DNA from: a bacterium
GTDB lineage: Bacteria; Bacillota; Clostridia; Oscillospirales; Oscillospiraceae
Reading direction: 5' to 3'
Assembly: GCA_004560305.1 (NCBI GenBank)
Contig: SFVI01000003.1
Coordinates: forward strand, 1 to 64,000
DNA: 64,000 nucleotides
The position numbers and the translations under genes are program-made. The notes beneath the pieces are model-generated. The model was not told the origin of the DNA. It did no database searches and was given only the letters and a program-made list of their open reading frames with translations. This document shows positions 1 to 9,982 of the stretch, piece by piece (position 1 is the first letter of the stretch; every line of letters starts with the position of its first letter).

Positions 1-113
1 CAGGTAAAATGAAAAATTGCGGGAATACTTGTGTGTATTTCCGCAATTTTTCGTGAAGCATGGGCGGAAAAGGACCGCTCAAAACCTGCCGTCTCCCTAT
101 CTTGCATGCCCTT
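1..113 (+). repeat. Dispersed hairpin repeat, copy A (cut by window start)
   Basis: About 113 bp that recurs in inverted orientation at 42194-42307. It contains a strong stem-loop (arms around AAATTGCGGGAATAC and its complement) followed by a conserved tail ending in CTTGCATGCCCTTT. The match between the copies was read by eye along the whole length, with differences mainly in the hairpin loop. It is a non-coding interspersed element. Its left edge may lie outside the window. Confidence 0.8.
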
Positions 114-136
114 TTGCCGGGGCTTCGCAAGACTGT

Positions 137-172
137 AAAACCGACCTATGGTTACGATCATAGGTCGGTTTT
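137..172. terminator. Palindromic stem-loop, terminator-like
   Basis: Perfect 14-bp arms (AAAACCGACCTATG and its complement) around an 8-nt loop, bordered by A and T runs. It can act on either strand. It lies between the copy A repeat and the DUF559 gene. Confidence 0.6.
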
Positions 173-195
173 GTATGTTTTACCGCTGTGGCAGC

Positions 196-243
196 GGCTC
201 CCTTGTGCAAAGGGAGCTGTCAGCGAAGCTGACTGAGGGATTG
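196..243 (+). repeat. Left inverted arm of a MITE-like element
   Basis: The sequence contains a stem-loop CTCCCTTGTGCAAAGGGAG followed by CTGTCAGCGAAGCTGACTGA. A near-identical copy lies inverted at 592-646, and a diverged solo copy at 16667-16718. The last codons of the DUF559 gene lie inside this arm. Confidence 0.8.
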
Positions 244-588
244 CTTTACCGCAGCATCGATATACTCACACACGCCACGGAAGTTTCTGTCGACTTCGTT
301 GTTGGGGATACGAATGACGCTCAGACCATACCCCTCCAGAAAAGCGGTACGGTCTGCATCTTGTTTAATATTTCTATCCTCATAGTGTTGAGAACCATCC
401 AGCTCAATGACAAGTTTTGCTTCTGCACTATAAAAATCAGCGATATATTTTCCAAGTACCTTTTGTCTGGAAAAGCGGACAGGATAGGAGCGCAAAAAGT
501 CGTACCATAGATGACGTTCTTCTTTTGTCATTTCTTTTCGCAGTTGCTTTGCCAACGGAACCAACTGTTTATTATGCTTCGACTGCAT
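220..588 (-). CDS. DUF559 domain protein (VSR-like endonuclease fold)
   Basis: About 122 aa. It matches the DUF559 pattern: an N-terminal helix with LRKEMTKEERHLW, then FSRQKVLGKYIADFY and IELDGSQH, which resemble the catalytic core of very-short-patch-repair and related PD-(D/E)XK nucleases. I chose the ATG at 588 because GGAGGGATTGTC lies just upstream; a start at 621 would have to read through the repeat arm. The gene sits exactly between two inverted repeat arms (196-243 and 592-646). One arm supplies its ribosome binding site and the other its last codons, so gene and repeats probably moved as one cassette. The biological role of DUF559 proteins is poorly known; nuclease activity is inferred from the fold. 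Confidence 0.85.
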   Translation of the reverse strand: MQSKHNKQLVPLAKQLRKEMTKEERHLWYDFLRSYPVRFSRQKVLGKYIADFYSAEAKLVIELDGSQHYEDRNIKQDADRTAFLEGYGLSVIRIPNNEVDRNFRGVCEYIDAAVKQSLSQLR

Positions 589-591
589 GAC

Positions 592-646
592 AATCCCTCC
601 GTCACAGCTTCGCTGTGCCACCTCCCTTTACACAAGGGAGGCTTTG
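592..646 (-). repeat. Right inverted arm of the MITE-like element
   Basis: Read on the minus strand this is CCTCCCTTGTGTAAAGGGAGG followed by a stem CACAGCGAAGCTGTG and GGAGGGATTG, matching 196-243. The outer ends of both arms carry the CTCCCTTGTG hairpin, so the pair forms long terminal inverted repeats around the DUF559 gene. Confidence 0.8.
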
Positions 647-731
647 GTGCTGCGTAAAATCGCAGATCACACAGTACACCAAAAGGTGTATAGAAGTGCG
701 CCCTTTATCCGTTCGACAAATTGGAATTGGT

Positions 732-968
732 TTACTTCTTGTCTTTCACAAAAAGCGAAGCAACAAATGCAACAAGACAAATCATACCGACTGCCAACAA
801 AACAGTTTGGCACATACCAGCATCAACTAAATAATCTCTACTTGAATAGCTACCCTTGCCGTTCATCAACTGAATATGCAAATATGCTTCAAGTGCATTT
901 TTACCGAAATCCACCAATGCATAAAGCATAAATGAGATAGCTGACAGCATTGAAAACAGCTTTTTCAT
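732..968 (-). CDS. Small two-helix membrane protein, unknown
   Basis: 78 aa. An N-terminal hydrophobic helix (about residues 5-20) and a second one (about 52-73, VLLAVGMICLVAFVASLF) are followed by a KDKK tail. The loop between them is polar. I do not recognise the family. The start is supported by AAAGGAA about 10 nt upstream and by a good promoter at 1013-1041. The gene lies alone between the DUF559 cassette and guaB. Confidence 0.6.
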   Translation of the reverse strand: MKKLFSMLSAISFMLYALVDFGKNALEAYLHIQLMNGKGSYSSRDYLVDAGMCQTVLLAVGMICLVAFVASLFVKDKK

Positions 969-1012
969 ACAATCAAATTCCTTTGTCGAATTCTAGTTTA
1001 TCGTCTAGTTTT

Positions 1013-1041
1013 ATTATATCATACAGCTTCAATATATGCAA
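1013..1041 (-). promoter_or_regulatory. Sigma-A promoter for the small membrane protein
   Basis: On the minus strand the sequence reads TTGCAT, a 17-nt spacer and a perfect TATAAT, about 45 nt upstream of the ATG at 968. Confidence 0.6.
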
Positions 1042-1045
1042 GAAA

Positions 1046-1073
1046 AGTCCCGGCAGACATTACTGCCGGGACT
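1046..1073 (-). terminator. guaB terminator
   Basis: An 11-bp perfect stem (AGTCCCGGCAG and its complement) with a 6-nt loop, followed on the minus strand by TTTTCTTG. It lies about 50 bp downstream of the guaB stop. A second small hairpin (CCTGCC/GGCAGG near 1087) with a T run on the plus strand lies between it and the stop. Confidence 0.7.
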
Positions 1074-1124
1074 GAAACGATTCTATGAACACCTGCCATT
1101 CGGCAGGCGGCTTTTTTATTATTT

Positions 1125-2618
<1,494 letters not shown>

Positions 2619-2633
2619 TCAGATTATAAAATT

Positions 2634-2666
2634 CTGCGGCAGTCGGAAACGAAACCTCTGCCGCAG
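2634..2666 (-). promoter_or_regulatory. Stem-loop in the guaB leader
   Basis: Inverted repeat CTGCGGCAG / CTGCCGCAG separated by 15 nt, about 31 nt upstream of the guaB start. It could be a leader hairpin or a protein operator. It does not match a purine riboswitch that I can recognise. Confidence 0.4.
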
Positions 2667-2724
2667 TTAATTTACGCTATTTTATCAGATATTTCAGCAA
2701 TGTCAACTGTTATTTCTACTGATT

Positions 2725-3645
2725 TCACAGCTGGTACAGGGCCACCATGATGGGCATAGTGACGATGCACAGCAGGGTGGTGACCACGTTGATGGAGCAG
2801 GCATATTCCGTGTCGCCTCCGTAGACCTGGGCCATCTGTGTGATGGTGGTGCCGGAGGGGGAAGCGGTGGCCAGAAGGGTGATGAGAAGGATCATGTCCC
2901 CGTTGGGAACGCCGGTATGGCGGCTGACCATGCGCAGGGCAAAGACGCAGATCAGCGGCACGGCCAGCAGACGCAGGGCAGCGATAAACCAGACCCGCTT
3001 ATGGGTGAAGATCTTCTTCAGATCCATGCCGGCAATGAGCATGCCGGTGACCATCATGGCGGCGGGGCCGATCATGACTGCCAGAGAGTCCACCGCGCTC
3101 TGGACAAAATAGGGCAGCCTGATACCCAGGGCAAAGATGATGATGCCCGCAAAGACGGAGATCATATTCACATTGAGGAGCATCTTCCTGATGTCAATAT
3201 GTACATCGTTGCAGATCACGGACTTACAGTGGCTCCAATGGAGAACGATCTGCACGCAGGTAAAGGCACAGGTGTATACGATCCACTCCGGCCCCAGCAG
3301 AGCGCTGACCAGGGGGATGATCAGGTTGCCGGAATTGGAATAAATGATAGAGGTCTGCTCCACCGGCTCCAGGCGCAGGGGCTTTTTCAGCAGCGTGACC
3401 ACCAGCACCAGAGCCAGTTGGATCACCAGGCCGGCGATGAGTGCCAGCATCAGGCCGGAGCGGATCTCCGGGGTGCTGTCGATCTGGAAAGCGGAGATGA
3501 TGCTGCAGGGGCAGATCAGATAAAGGGAGAGCACAGAGAGCGTATGGCTATCCTCCGCACGGAGGAAGCCGCAGCGAACCACCACATAGCCCGCCAGCAT
3601 GATCAAAAACAGGGATGCAATTTTTCCAAGTAGCGCCAGACCCAT
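2725..3645 (-). CDS. AEC (auxin efflux carrier) family transporter
   Basis: 306 aa integral membrane protein with about ten hydrophobic segments in two five-helix halves, the usual AEC layout and length. Family-typical segments are LFLIMLAGYVVVRCGFL at the N-terminus, YSNSGNLIIPLVSALLG in the middle, and ATASPSGTTITQMAQVYGG in the C-terminal half. Bacterial members export or exchange organic acids and related anions; the substrate cannot be read from sequence. GAGGT lies upstream of the ATG at 3645. It is downstream of the PMT gene but separated by a hairpin, so it is probably transcribed alone. Confidence 0.9.
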   Translation of the reverse strand: MGLALLGKIASLFLIMLAGYVVVRCGFLRAEDSHTLSVLSLYLICPCSIISAFQIDSTPEIRSGLMLALIAGLVIQLALVLVVTLLKKPLRLEPVEQTSIIYSNSGNLIIPLVSALLGPEWIVYTCAFTCVQIVLHWSHCKSVICNDVHIDIRKMLLNVNMISVFAGIIIFALGIRLPYFVQSAVDSLAVMIGPAAMMVTGMLIAGMDLKKIFTHKRVWFIAALRLLAVPLICVFALRMVSRHTGVPNGDMILLITLLATASPSGTTITQMAQVYGGDTEYACSINVVTTLLCIVTMPIMVALYQL

Positions 3646-3721
3646 AGGTTTACCTCACTTTTTACCATATCGGCAAACATTATAGTAAATTCCCACAAAA
3701 ATTCAAGGGGGAAAATGTACA

Positions 3722-3753
3722 AACTGACAAGATTCAGAAGAACCTTGTCAGTT
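3722..3753 (-). terminator. Stem-loop downstream of the PMT gene
   Basis: 10-bp perfect arms (AACTGACAAG and its complement) with a 12-nt loop, followed on the minus strand by TTTGTACATTTT. It probably ends the glycosyltransferase transcript. Confidence 0.55.
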
Positions 3754-3791
3754 GAACTTGCAGTATTTCCGGGATAAAACCGCCCATTCTG

Positions 3792-5531
3792 TCAGAAGGG
3801 CCAGCTGGGCAGCCAGCCCAGCAGCCGGGTGGCCAGGGCATTGTTCACCGGCGCACCGGAGAGGGCCGGGTAAAACAGCACAAACAGGGCCAGGCTGCCA
3901 AGGGCAAAGCCCCAGACATAGCGCCGGCCAGGACGGCCATTCTGGCAGAAGATGCTGAACACATAGCCCATAGCCAGCACCAGGAACACCGTGCAGGGAA
4001 AATAGTGGTATTCAAAGGTGAGCCGGGAGACAAACATCCAGGGCACCAGCTGGGCCAGATAGCCCAGGAGAATAAAGGCAGCCGTCTCATCCCGGCGGGC
4101 AATCACCAGGAACAGCAGCACAAACAGAGCAATGAAGCCGCCCCAGCACAGAGCAGGGTTCACAAAGGCGCCGAAGCTGGAGCGCATGCCATCCGGCAGA
4201 TACTGGAGGTAGTACAGGATGGGGCGGATATCCAGCAGCCACTGATACCAGCGGGAGGAGTAGGGATGGGTGGCCACCACGCCGGAATGGTAATGGAACA
4301 TATAGCTCTGATTATCCAGCACCATTTTCAGGTACTCGGCGCTGAAGAGCCGGTACCCGCAGGCCCTGCCGTAAGGGAGATAGGCCAGGTAATAGATGCA
4401 GCAGGGCAGCAGCACAAAAAACGCCAGGCAGAAGCCGCAGTTTTTCAGAAAGGCCCTGGGCCCCAGGTGGGCATTCTTCACCCAGTACCAGGCCCAGATC
4501 AAAGCCAGGCCCGCCCCGGCGTAGAGACAGGTCCATTTGCTGGCGGCGCCCAGGCCGAAAAACAGGCCGGACAGGGCCAGGTACCGCAGCCGCTGTTCCG
4601 TAAAGAACAGGTACATCAGCAGGTACATCAGCAGGATGAAGAACACGGCATAGGTGTCGATGGTGGCGATGCGGGTCTGGACGAAGTGCATGAAGTCGGC
4701 AGCAAAGACCAAGGTGCCGGCGGTGGGGACCGTCCTGCCGCCGAACAGCTTCTTCAGAAAGACATACATCAGCGGCAGCATCAGCACGCCGAAGAAGGTG
4801 CCGGAAAAGCGCCAGCCGAAGGGGGTCATCCCAAAGAGGGCAATGCCCCAGGAGAGGATGATCTTGCCCAGGGGCGGGTGGGTGATCTCATAGGGATAGA
4901 CGCCGTTCAAATGCTCCCAGGCGGTGCGGGCATGGTAGATCTCATCAAAGTAGCTGGAATTCATGAAGGTCTGCTCCCTGGGGCAGAGACTTTGCTCATC
5001 CGTCAGGGCCGCTTCCTCCGAATGCAGCGGAAGGGTCTCCCCCGCCCCGTCCAGCGCCGCCACCTCCCCCAGCCACACGTTGCCAGCGCCGGTGATGCGC
5101 AGGCTGCCGCCGCTGAGGCTTTGCTCCAGAGGCACTTCGTTCCATTTCAGCACCTCGGCGTGGCTCTGGCGGAAGCTGGTCAGGGTCTGGAAGTTTTCCC
5201 CGTCGGGGGCGTATTCAATGGTATACTCCCCAATCCCCACGCCGGAATAGAGCATCAGAGACGCGGCACTCCCCTGCCCCAGTTCCACCGTGACGCTGCG
5301 GTTTTCCATGTTCACAAAGCGCTCCGGGGATTGGGTATTGCCCAGGTTCCAGAAGGCCACCAGGGCATAGGCCAGGCTGATGCCGGCCATGAGGGCAGCG
5401 TCCCGCCGGTCAAGCCGGCGCTTGTCCTCCCTGCGGAGAGCGCAGCTGCGGAGGTCCGGCAGCCCCAGATAGAAAATGATCAGCAGCAGCGCCGCCAGAA
5501 GGGGCAGCGAATATTTCACCAGAAAATTCAT
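3792..5531 (-). CDS. PMT-family (phospholipid carrier-dependent) glycosyltransferase
   Basis: About 579 aa, multi-pass GT-C membrane enzyme. The signature DEIYHARTAWEH and EITHPPLGKIILSWG match the catalytic loop of dolichyl-phosphate-mannose protein mannosyltransferase-like proteins. Eleven or so hydrophobic segments follow. Between the first helices (about residues 65-170) is a beta-rich extracytoplasmic insert (SVTVELGQGS, LRITGAGNVW) that looks like a carbohydrate-binding or discoidin-like module. It should transfer a sugar from a lipid carrier to an extracytoplasmic acceptor. The ATG at 5531 and a TTG at 5537 are both possible; neither has a clear ribosome binding site. Confidence 0.88.
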   Translation of the reverse strand: MNFLVKYSLPLLAALLLIIFYLGLPDLRSCALRREDKRRLDRRDAALMAGISLAYALVAFWNLGNTQSPERFVNMENRSVTVELGQGSAASLMLYSGVGIGEYTIEYAPDGENFQTLTSFRQSHAEVLKWNEVPLEQSLSGGSLRITGAGNVWLGEVAALDGAGETLPLHSEEAALTDEQSLCPREQTFMNSSYFDEIYHARTAWEHLNGVYPYEITHPPLGKIILSWGIALFGMTPFGWRFSGTFFGVLMLPLMYVFLKKLFGGRTVPTAGTLVFAADFMHFVQTRIATIDTYAVFFILLMYLLMYLFFTEQRLRYLALSGLFFGLGAASKWTCLYAGAGLALIWAWYWVKNAHLGPRAFLKNCGFCLAFFVLLPCCIYYLAYLPYGRACGYRLFSAEYLKMVLDNQSYMFHYHSGVVATHPYSSRWYQWLLDIRPILYYLQYLPDGMRSSFGAFVNPALCWGGFIALFVLLFLVIARRDETAAFILLGYLAQLVPWMFVSRLTFEYHYFPCTVFLVLAMGYVFSIFCQNGRPGRRYVWGFALGSLALFVLFYPALSGAPVNNALATRLLGWLPSWPF

Positions 5532-5555
5532 AAGCAATCAATATAAAATGTGTAA

Positions 5556-5583
5556 GCTGAGGGGCGGTCGATCGCCCCTCAGC
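5556..5583 (-). terminator. Terminator after the glpK-HAD operon
   Basis: 11-bp stem GCTGAGGGGCG with its complement and a short loop, 11 bp downstream of the HAD gene stop. The trailing minus-strand sequence is T-rich (TTACACATTTTATATTG). Confidence 0.6.
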
Positions 5584-5594
5584 CAGGCTTGGTT

Positions 5595-6416
5595 TCAGGC
5601 TTCTTTCAGCAGCATGTGCAGTTCATGGACGTCGGCCAGAACGTAATCGGGCTTGCGCTCCGCCGCGTCCACCATGGCCTGGTCCGTCTCGCCGGAGAGC
5701 ACCAGCACGGAGACGGAGCCGGCGTTCTGGGCCACGGCAATATCGGTATAGAGCCGGTCGCCCACGGCGCAGATCTTCTCGTTGGGGATGCCGGTCATCT
5801 GGGAGATCACGTCGATCATGTTGCGGTTGGGCTTGCCGATGTAATTGGGCTTCACACCGCTGGAGGCGGTCAGCAGGGCGCAGATGCTGCCGCAGTCGGG
5901 CAGGACCTCGTCATTGGGCATGGGGCAGACCCAGTCCGGGTTGGCGGCAATGAAGGCGGCGCCCCGGCGCAGGAAGTGACAGGCCTTATCCAGCTTCTCA
6001 TACACCAGCTCCGTATCAAAGCCCTGTACCACCACATCCACGGTGTCCGCCTCGGTGTGGCCGTTCTCGTCGTTCACCAGGTTCACGCCGTAGCTCTTCA
6101 GTTCCCGGTAAAAGGCCTTGGTGCCGGCCAGGTACACGGAGGCGCCGGGATGGCGCTGGTTCAGGTACATGCCGGTGGCCATGCCGGAGGTAAAGACGTT
6201 CTCCGCCTCGCAGGGAAAGCCCAGACGGCGGAGCCGGGTAATGTAGTCGGCACCGGCTCTGGAAGAATTGTTGGTAAGGTAGATGTATTTTTTCCCAAGG
6301 CGGGGCAGATCATTCATCAGATCAATGGCGCCTTCATATACCTCGTCCCCCAGGTAGAGGGTGCCGTCCATGTCAAACAGGAACAGCTCTACATTTTTCA
6401 GTTTGTTCGTATCCAT
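5595..6416 (-). CDS. HAD-IIA family sugar phosphatase (NagD-like)
   Basis: 273 aa. HAD motif I is LFLFDMDGTLYLGD, motif II is YLTNNSSRAG, motif III lysine is in KPNRNMI, and motif IV is AVGDRLYTDIAVAQNAG. The cap domain between motifs II and III fits class IIA (NagD, p-nitrophenylphosphatase, phosphoglycolate or glycerol phosphatases). Length is typical. The ATG at 6416 is preferred over that at 6425 because AGGGGA lies at proper spacing only for 6416. The gene begins 5 bp after the glpK stop, so the two are co-transcribed. That context suggests a glycerol-phosphate or related substrate, which is inference. Confidence 0.92.
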   Translation of the reverse strand: MDTNKLKNVELFLFDMDGTLYLGDEVYEGAIDLMNDLPRLGKKYIYLTNNSSRAGADYITRLRRLGFPCEAENVFTSGMATGMYLNQRHPGASVYLAGTKAFYRELKSYGVNLVNDENGHTEADTVDVVVQGFDTELVYEKLDKACHFLRRGAAFIAANPDWVCPMPNDEVLPDCGSICALLTASSGVKPNYIGKPNRNMIDVISQMTGIPNEKICAVGDRLYTDIAVAQNAGSVSVLVLSGETDQAMVDAAERKPDYVLADVHELHMLLKEA

Positions 6417-6421
6417 TGGTA

Positions 6422-7921
6422 TCATTCCCCTTCATCATCGGCCCAGGCCAGGGCGCAGCGGACGGCCCTGTGCCAGCCTTTTAGTTTTTCTATACGCTTC
6501 TGCTCCTCCATGGCAGGGGCAAAAACCTTGTCAATGGCCCAGTTGCTGCGGATATCGTCCAGGCTGTCCCAATAGCCCACGGCCAGGCCCGCCAGGTAAG
6601 CGGCGCCCAGGGCGGTGGTCTCGATGCAGCGGGGACGGTAAACGTCGGAACCCATAATGTCGCTCTGGAACTGCATGAGGAAATTGTTGGCGCAGGCGCC
6701 GCCGTCCACCTTCAGCTCCGTAATGCGGATGCCGGAGTCCCGCTCCATGGCCCGGGCAATGTCATAGGTCTGATAGGCCAGGGATTCCAGCGTAGCCCTT
6801 ACCAGATGAGCACGGCTGAAGCCCCGGGTCACGCCCACCACAGCGCCTCTGGCCCGCTGGTTCCAATAGGGCGCGCCCAGGCCCGTGAAGGCCGGGACCA
6901 CATAGCCGCCCGCCGTGTCCGGCACCTTTTCGGCATACTCCTGGCTCTCGGCAGCGTCAGACACCAGGCCCAGCTCATCCCGCAGCCACTGAATGGCGGC
7001 GCCGGCAACAAAGATGCTGCCCTCCAGGGCGTAAACCACCTTGTCCGAAAAGCTGACACCAATGGTGGTGACCAGGCCGTTGCAGCTGGTCACCGGCCGT
7101 TCGCCGGTGTTCATCAGCAGGAAGCAGCCGGTGCCGTAGGTGTTCTTCATGTCACCGGGGTTAAAGCAGCACTGGCCGAACAGGGCGCACTGCTGGTCCC
7201 CTGCCGCACCGGCAATGGGGATTTCCCCACCGTAGACCTCAAACTCCGTCTTGCCGTAGACGAAGCTGGAGGGCTTGACCTCCGGCAGGATGCACTCCGG
7301 GATGTCCAGCAGCTCCAGCAGCTCCTGATCCCAGCACAGGTCGTGGATGTTATAGATCATGGTGCGGCTGGCGTTGGTATGGTCCGTCACATGGACCCGG
7401 CCGCCGGTGAGCTTCCAGATCAGCCAGGTGTCAATGGTGCCGAAGAGCAGCTTGCCCGCCTGGGCCCGCTTTCTGGCCCCGGGCACGTTATCCAGCAGCC
7501 ACCTGATCTTGGAGCCGGAAAAGTAGGCGTCCGGCACCAGGCCGGTTTTCCTGAGGATGGTATCGGCATGGCCGTCGGCCACCAGCTGGTCAACAATATC
7601 GGAAGTGCGGCGGCACTGCCACACGATGGCGTTGGCGATGGGTTTTCCGGTTTCCTTATCCCAGATCACCGTGGTCTCCCGCTGGTTGGTGATGCCGATG
7701 GCGGCGATACTGTCCGCTCCCACATTCAGCTTGGCCATGGCGGCACGGGAGACCTCCAGGGTGGTATCCCAGATCTCCTCCGCGTCATGCTCCACCCAAC
7801 CGGGCTTGGGGAAAATCTGCCGGAACTCCTTCTGCACGGAGGCGCAGATGTTGCCCGCCTTGTCAAACAGGATACATCGGCTGCTGGTCGTGCCCTGATC
7901 CAATGACATGATGTATTGCAT
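6422..7921 (-). CDS. glpK: Glycerol kinase
   Basis: 499 aa, the usual length. It phosphorylates glycerol to glycerol 3-phosphate. FGGY-family features: [14 protein letters not shown] at the N-terminus (phosphate 1), [16 protein letters not shown], the substrate-contacting region [25 protein letters not shown], and the adenosine motif [17 protein letters not shown]. No HPr-phosphorylated histidine motif of the enterococcal type was evident. The ATG at 7921 has AAGGAA upstream. It is followed directly by the HAD phosphatase, and a PocR/AraC regulator lies 527 bp upstream on the same strand. No glpF or glpD is in the window. Confidence 0.97.
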   Translation of the reverse strand: MQYIMSLDQGTTSSRCILFDKAGNICASVQKEFRQIFPKPGWVEHDAEEIWDTTLEVSRAAMAKLNVGADSIAAIGITNQRETTVIWDKETGKPIANAIVWQCRRTSDIVDQLVADGHADTILRKTGLVPDAYFSGSKIRWLLDNVPGARKRAQAGKLLFGTIDTWLIWKLTGGRVHVTDHTNASRTMIYNIHDLCWDQELLELLDIPECILPEVKPSSFVYGKTEFEVYGGEIPIAGAAGDQQCALFGQCCFNPGDMKNTYGTGCFLLMNTGERPVTSCNGLVTTIGVSFSDKVVYALEGSIFVAGAAIQWLRDELGLVSDAAESQEYAEKVPDTAGGYVVPAFTGLGAPYWNQRARGAVVGVTRGFSRAHLVRATLESLAYQTYDIARAMERDSGIRITELKVDGGACANNFLMQFQSDIMGSDVYRPRCIETTALGAAYLAGLAVGYWDSLDDIRSNWAIDKVFAPAMEEQKRIEKLKGWHRAVRCALAWADDEGE

Positions 7922-8448
7922 AGGCTGTTTCCTTTCTTTTGAATGGTTTCCGTATGGGGCTACGACCCCGCTGCCGCGCAGCCAGGTTCAAGTTTTCTAA
8001 GCAAAAGAGGCGGCGCAAAGTCACCGCTTTCCTGTTTGCCCGGCATTTCTCCACGATGGGCTGTCTCATGGGGATGTCCAGACCACAGTTATCCATGTGC
8101 ATTATAAACGGAAAAGCGCTCTTGCGCAAGGACATAATTCACGGAGCATGCATCATTTACCCGGCGCTCTGTCCGGCCTAAGACTGTCAAAAAACCATGC
8201 TTCATGTGCCGAAAAGAGAGCAGCGGGAGAGCGCGAGAGGGCAAGGCCCGTCTCGCAGTACAATAACCCGCCGCAGAAAAGCCTTGAACATCAAGGCTTT
8301 TCGGGCGAAGCAGCATTTTGATAAAAGCAAAATGCTCGGCGGATGAATCGGTCAAAAAAGTCCAACAGGGACTTTTTTGACACGCTGAGGCCGGATGGGT
8401 TCTCAAACCCATCCGGCCTTTCGGAAAGCGGCAATTCAATTGGAAAGC
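7922..8448. other. Gene-free spacer with four consecutive stem-loops
   Basis: No convincing gene. The right part carries four perfect or near-perfect hairpins: 8276-8302 (GAAAAGCCTTGA arms), 8312-8336 (AGCATTTTG arms), 8351-8381 (GTCAAAAAAGTCC arms) and 8388-8420 (GGCCGGATGGG arms). Read on the minus strand, the last two would follow the PocR gene and can terminate it. The left part is presumably the glpK promoter region, where I could not fix a promoter. Confidence 0.6.
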
Positions 8449-9450
8449 TCAGCGGGACTTGTGCTGTCGGTAGGCCAGGGGCGTGGTACCTTCAAATTTC
8501 TTGAACACGCTGATAAAATAACTGGAGTCCATATACCCCAGCTCCTGGGCGATCTGCACCACGCTGTCGTTGCTGCTGCGCAGTCGCTCCTTGGCCCACT
8601 GCACCTTAATTCGGTTTACATAATTTATAAAGTTTTCCCCCATTTCCCGCCGGAACAAGCGGGAAAAATAACTGGGGCTCAGGTGGCAAAGCCGGGCCAT
8701 ATCGTTCATGGTCACCATCTCCTGCCGATGGTTGTGCACATAGGCCACTGCCGGATAAATCGGACTGCTCTTGGGCAGCTCCCGCTCCACAGGAAAATCC
8801 CCCCACTCCAGCTCCGGCGCTTTCAGCCCCTGTATCTCCGAAAAAGCGGCGGCATTCTGGATGTTGCAGTTTTGCAGGAGGAATTTGTAGGTCATGGCCT
8901 CATTCTCGCTGTTCACCGCCCGGTCAACAATATAGTTTACAATGGCGTTCAGCGTGTCTGCAATGGCCACAATGCGCTTATACTCCATTTCCGGCAGCCG
9001 GTCATACATCTCAATCAGGTCCTGCCGGTCGCCCTCGCTCCCGGTCTGGAAGGAGCTGACCTCGCTAACAAGGCGCTCAACCTTTGCGTCAGTATCACCA
9101 TCGGGTATGCGCACCTGGCCAAACATCACCGCGCCCAAATATCGATTCCCTACCGTCACCGGCACAGCCGCATCCACGACGCCGCAATGGCAGAGATAGA
9201 TATAGGGCTTTCCCATGCGCACCGCCTCCAGCCCTGCCAGGGCGTCACAGCGGCAGCAGCGCTTGCGGAGGACAGGATCCCCCCGGATGACGCTGCAAAA
9301 ATCCGTCCGACAGCTGTGCTTGGTAATGGGATTGCCTTTATAATCAATGGTGATGATCGCCGTGCCGGTAAGCCTGGCGAGCTCATCCTGTATTTCCTCC
9401 CAAAGCGGAATGTCCAGAATGGACTTCAGATCAAGATCTCTCCTTGACAA
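8449..9450 (-). CDS. PocR-domain AraC-family transcriptional regulator
   Basis: 333 aa. The N-terminal half (about residues 10-180) is a PocR sensory domain with cysteine-rich segments (HSCRTDFCSVI, RKRCCRCDALAG, YIYLCHCG). The C-terminal ~100 residues are two AraC helix-turn-helix motifs (MNDMARLCHLSPSYFSRLFR and SVVQIAQELGYMDSSYFISV). PocR of Salmonella senses diols for propanediol/cobalamin genes. Proximity to glpK suggests a glycerol- or diol-responsive activator; this is inference. The start is a TTG at 9450, supported by an AGGAGG 8 nt upstream. Confidence 0.88.
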   Translation of the reverse strand: MSRRDLDLKSILDIPLWEEIQDELARLTGTAIITIDYKGNPITKHSCRTDFCSVIRGDPVLRKRCCRCDALAGLEAVRMGKPYIYLCHCGVVDAAVPVTVGNRYLGAVMFGQVRIPDGDTDAKVERLVSEVSSFQTGSEGDRQDLIEMYDRLPEMEYKRIVAIADTLNAIVNYIVDRAVNSENEAMTYKFLLQNCNIQNAAAFSEIQGLKAPELEWGDFPVERELPKSSPIYPAVAYVHNHRQEMVTMNDMARLCHLSPSYFSRLFRREMGENFINYVNRIKVQWAKERLRSSNDSVVQIAQELGYMDSSYFISVFKKFEGTTPLAYRQHKSR

Positions 9451-9806
9451 CTTTTATCCCTCCTTTGCATGAGTGTCTGCAAATACATCCAGCATCCGTT
9501 ATATCCGATTATTTTAACAAGTATACTACAATTCATTTTATTATCCATTGAACTTTACTGCTCAATTATATGACGTTTTTATCTTATTTTTGTTTTTAAT
9601 ACAACATTTTTGCATCTTGAATATGTCTATTCCATTCCATTTTTTCCTGTTTGACCAGATGTTTAATCATTCGTTCAAAAAGGGTTTATTGGCGGGTCTC
9701 ATGGCCGCCGGCACATTACCGCGGGCCCCGGCTGCCCTGGCCATTGCCAGCAAAGCCGGCGCGCTTTCCAAAAAGCCCTCCCGTTTTTTTCAAGTTTTTT
9801 AAAAAT
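9451..9806. other. AT-rich intergenic stretch without a recognised gene
   Basis: The region upstream of the PocR gene is AT-rich and then turns GC-rich around 9700-9780 (CCGGC-rich, possible hairpins). A reading frame at 9548-9802 has no ribosome binding site and low complexity, and I do not accept it as a gene. The regulator's promoter should lie at the left end. Confidence 0.5.
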
Positions 9807-9811
9807 TCTTG

Positions 9812-9840
9812 TTGACAAATCGGTCGGTGTTTGCTATTAT
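9812..9840 (+). promoter_or_regulatory. Promoter of the tRNA operon
   Basis: Consensus TTGACA, a 17-nt spacer and TATTAT, about 66 nt upstream of tRNA-Thr. The distance and quality fit a stable-RNA promoter. Confidence 0.75.
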
Positions 9841-9906
9841 AACTGAGCGGTTAAGAGCCCGCGCAGTGATCACGAATCGCTGCAGGAGCAGCGCCGGCTT
9901 TTATAC

Positions 9907-9982
9907 GCTGGTGTAGCTCAGTCGGTAGAGCAGCTGATTTGTAATCAGCAGGTCGGGGGTTCGAGTCCGTCCACCAGCTCCA
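9907..9982 (+). tRNA. tRNA-Thr (TGT)
   Basis: 76 nt with encoded CCA. The acceptor stem GCTGGTG/CACCAGC pairs perfectly. The D-arm is GCTC..GAGC. The anticodon stem is GCTGA/TCAGC with loop TTTGTAA, giving anticodon TGT. The T-loop is TTCGAGT. The T-stem GGGGG/CCGTC contains a G-G mismatch and a G-T pair, which is unusual for a functional tRNA. Confidence 0.93.

Noticed and set aside
8089..8439. Minus-strand frame between glpK and the PocR gene
   Set aside because: It runs through four hairpins, has no ribosome binding site and resembles no protein.
9548..9802. 84-residue plus-strand frame before the tRNAs
   Set aside because: No ribosome binding site, mixed low-complexity composition and no recognisable motif.
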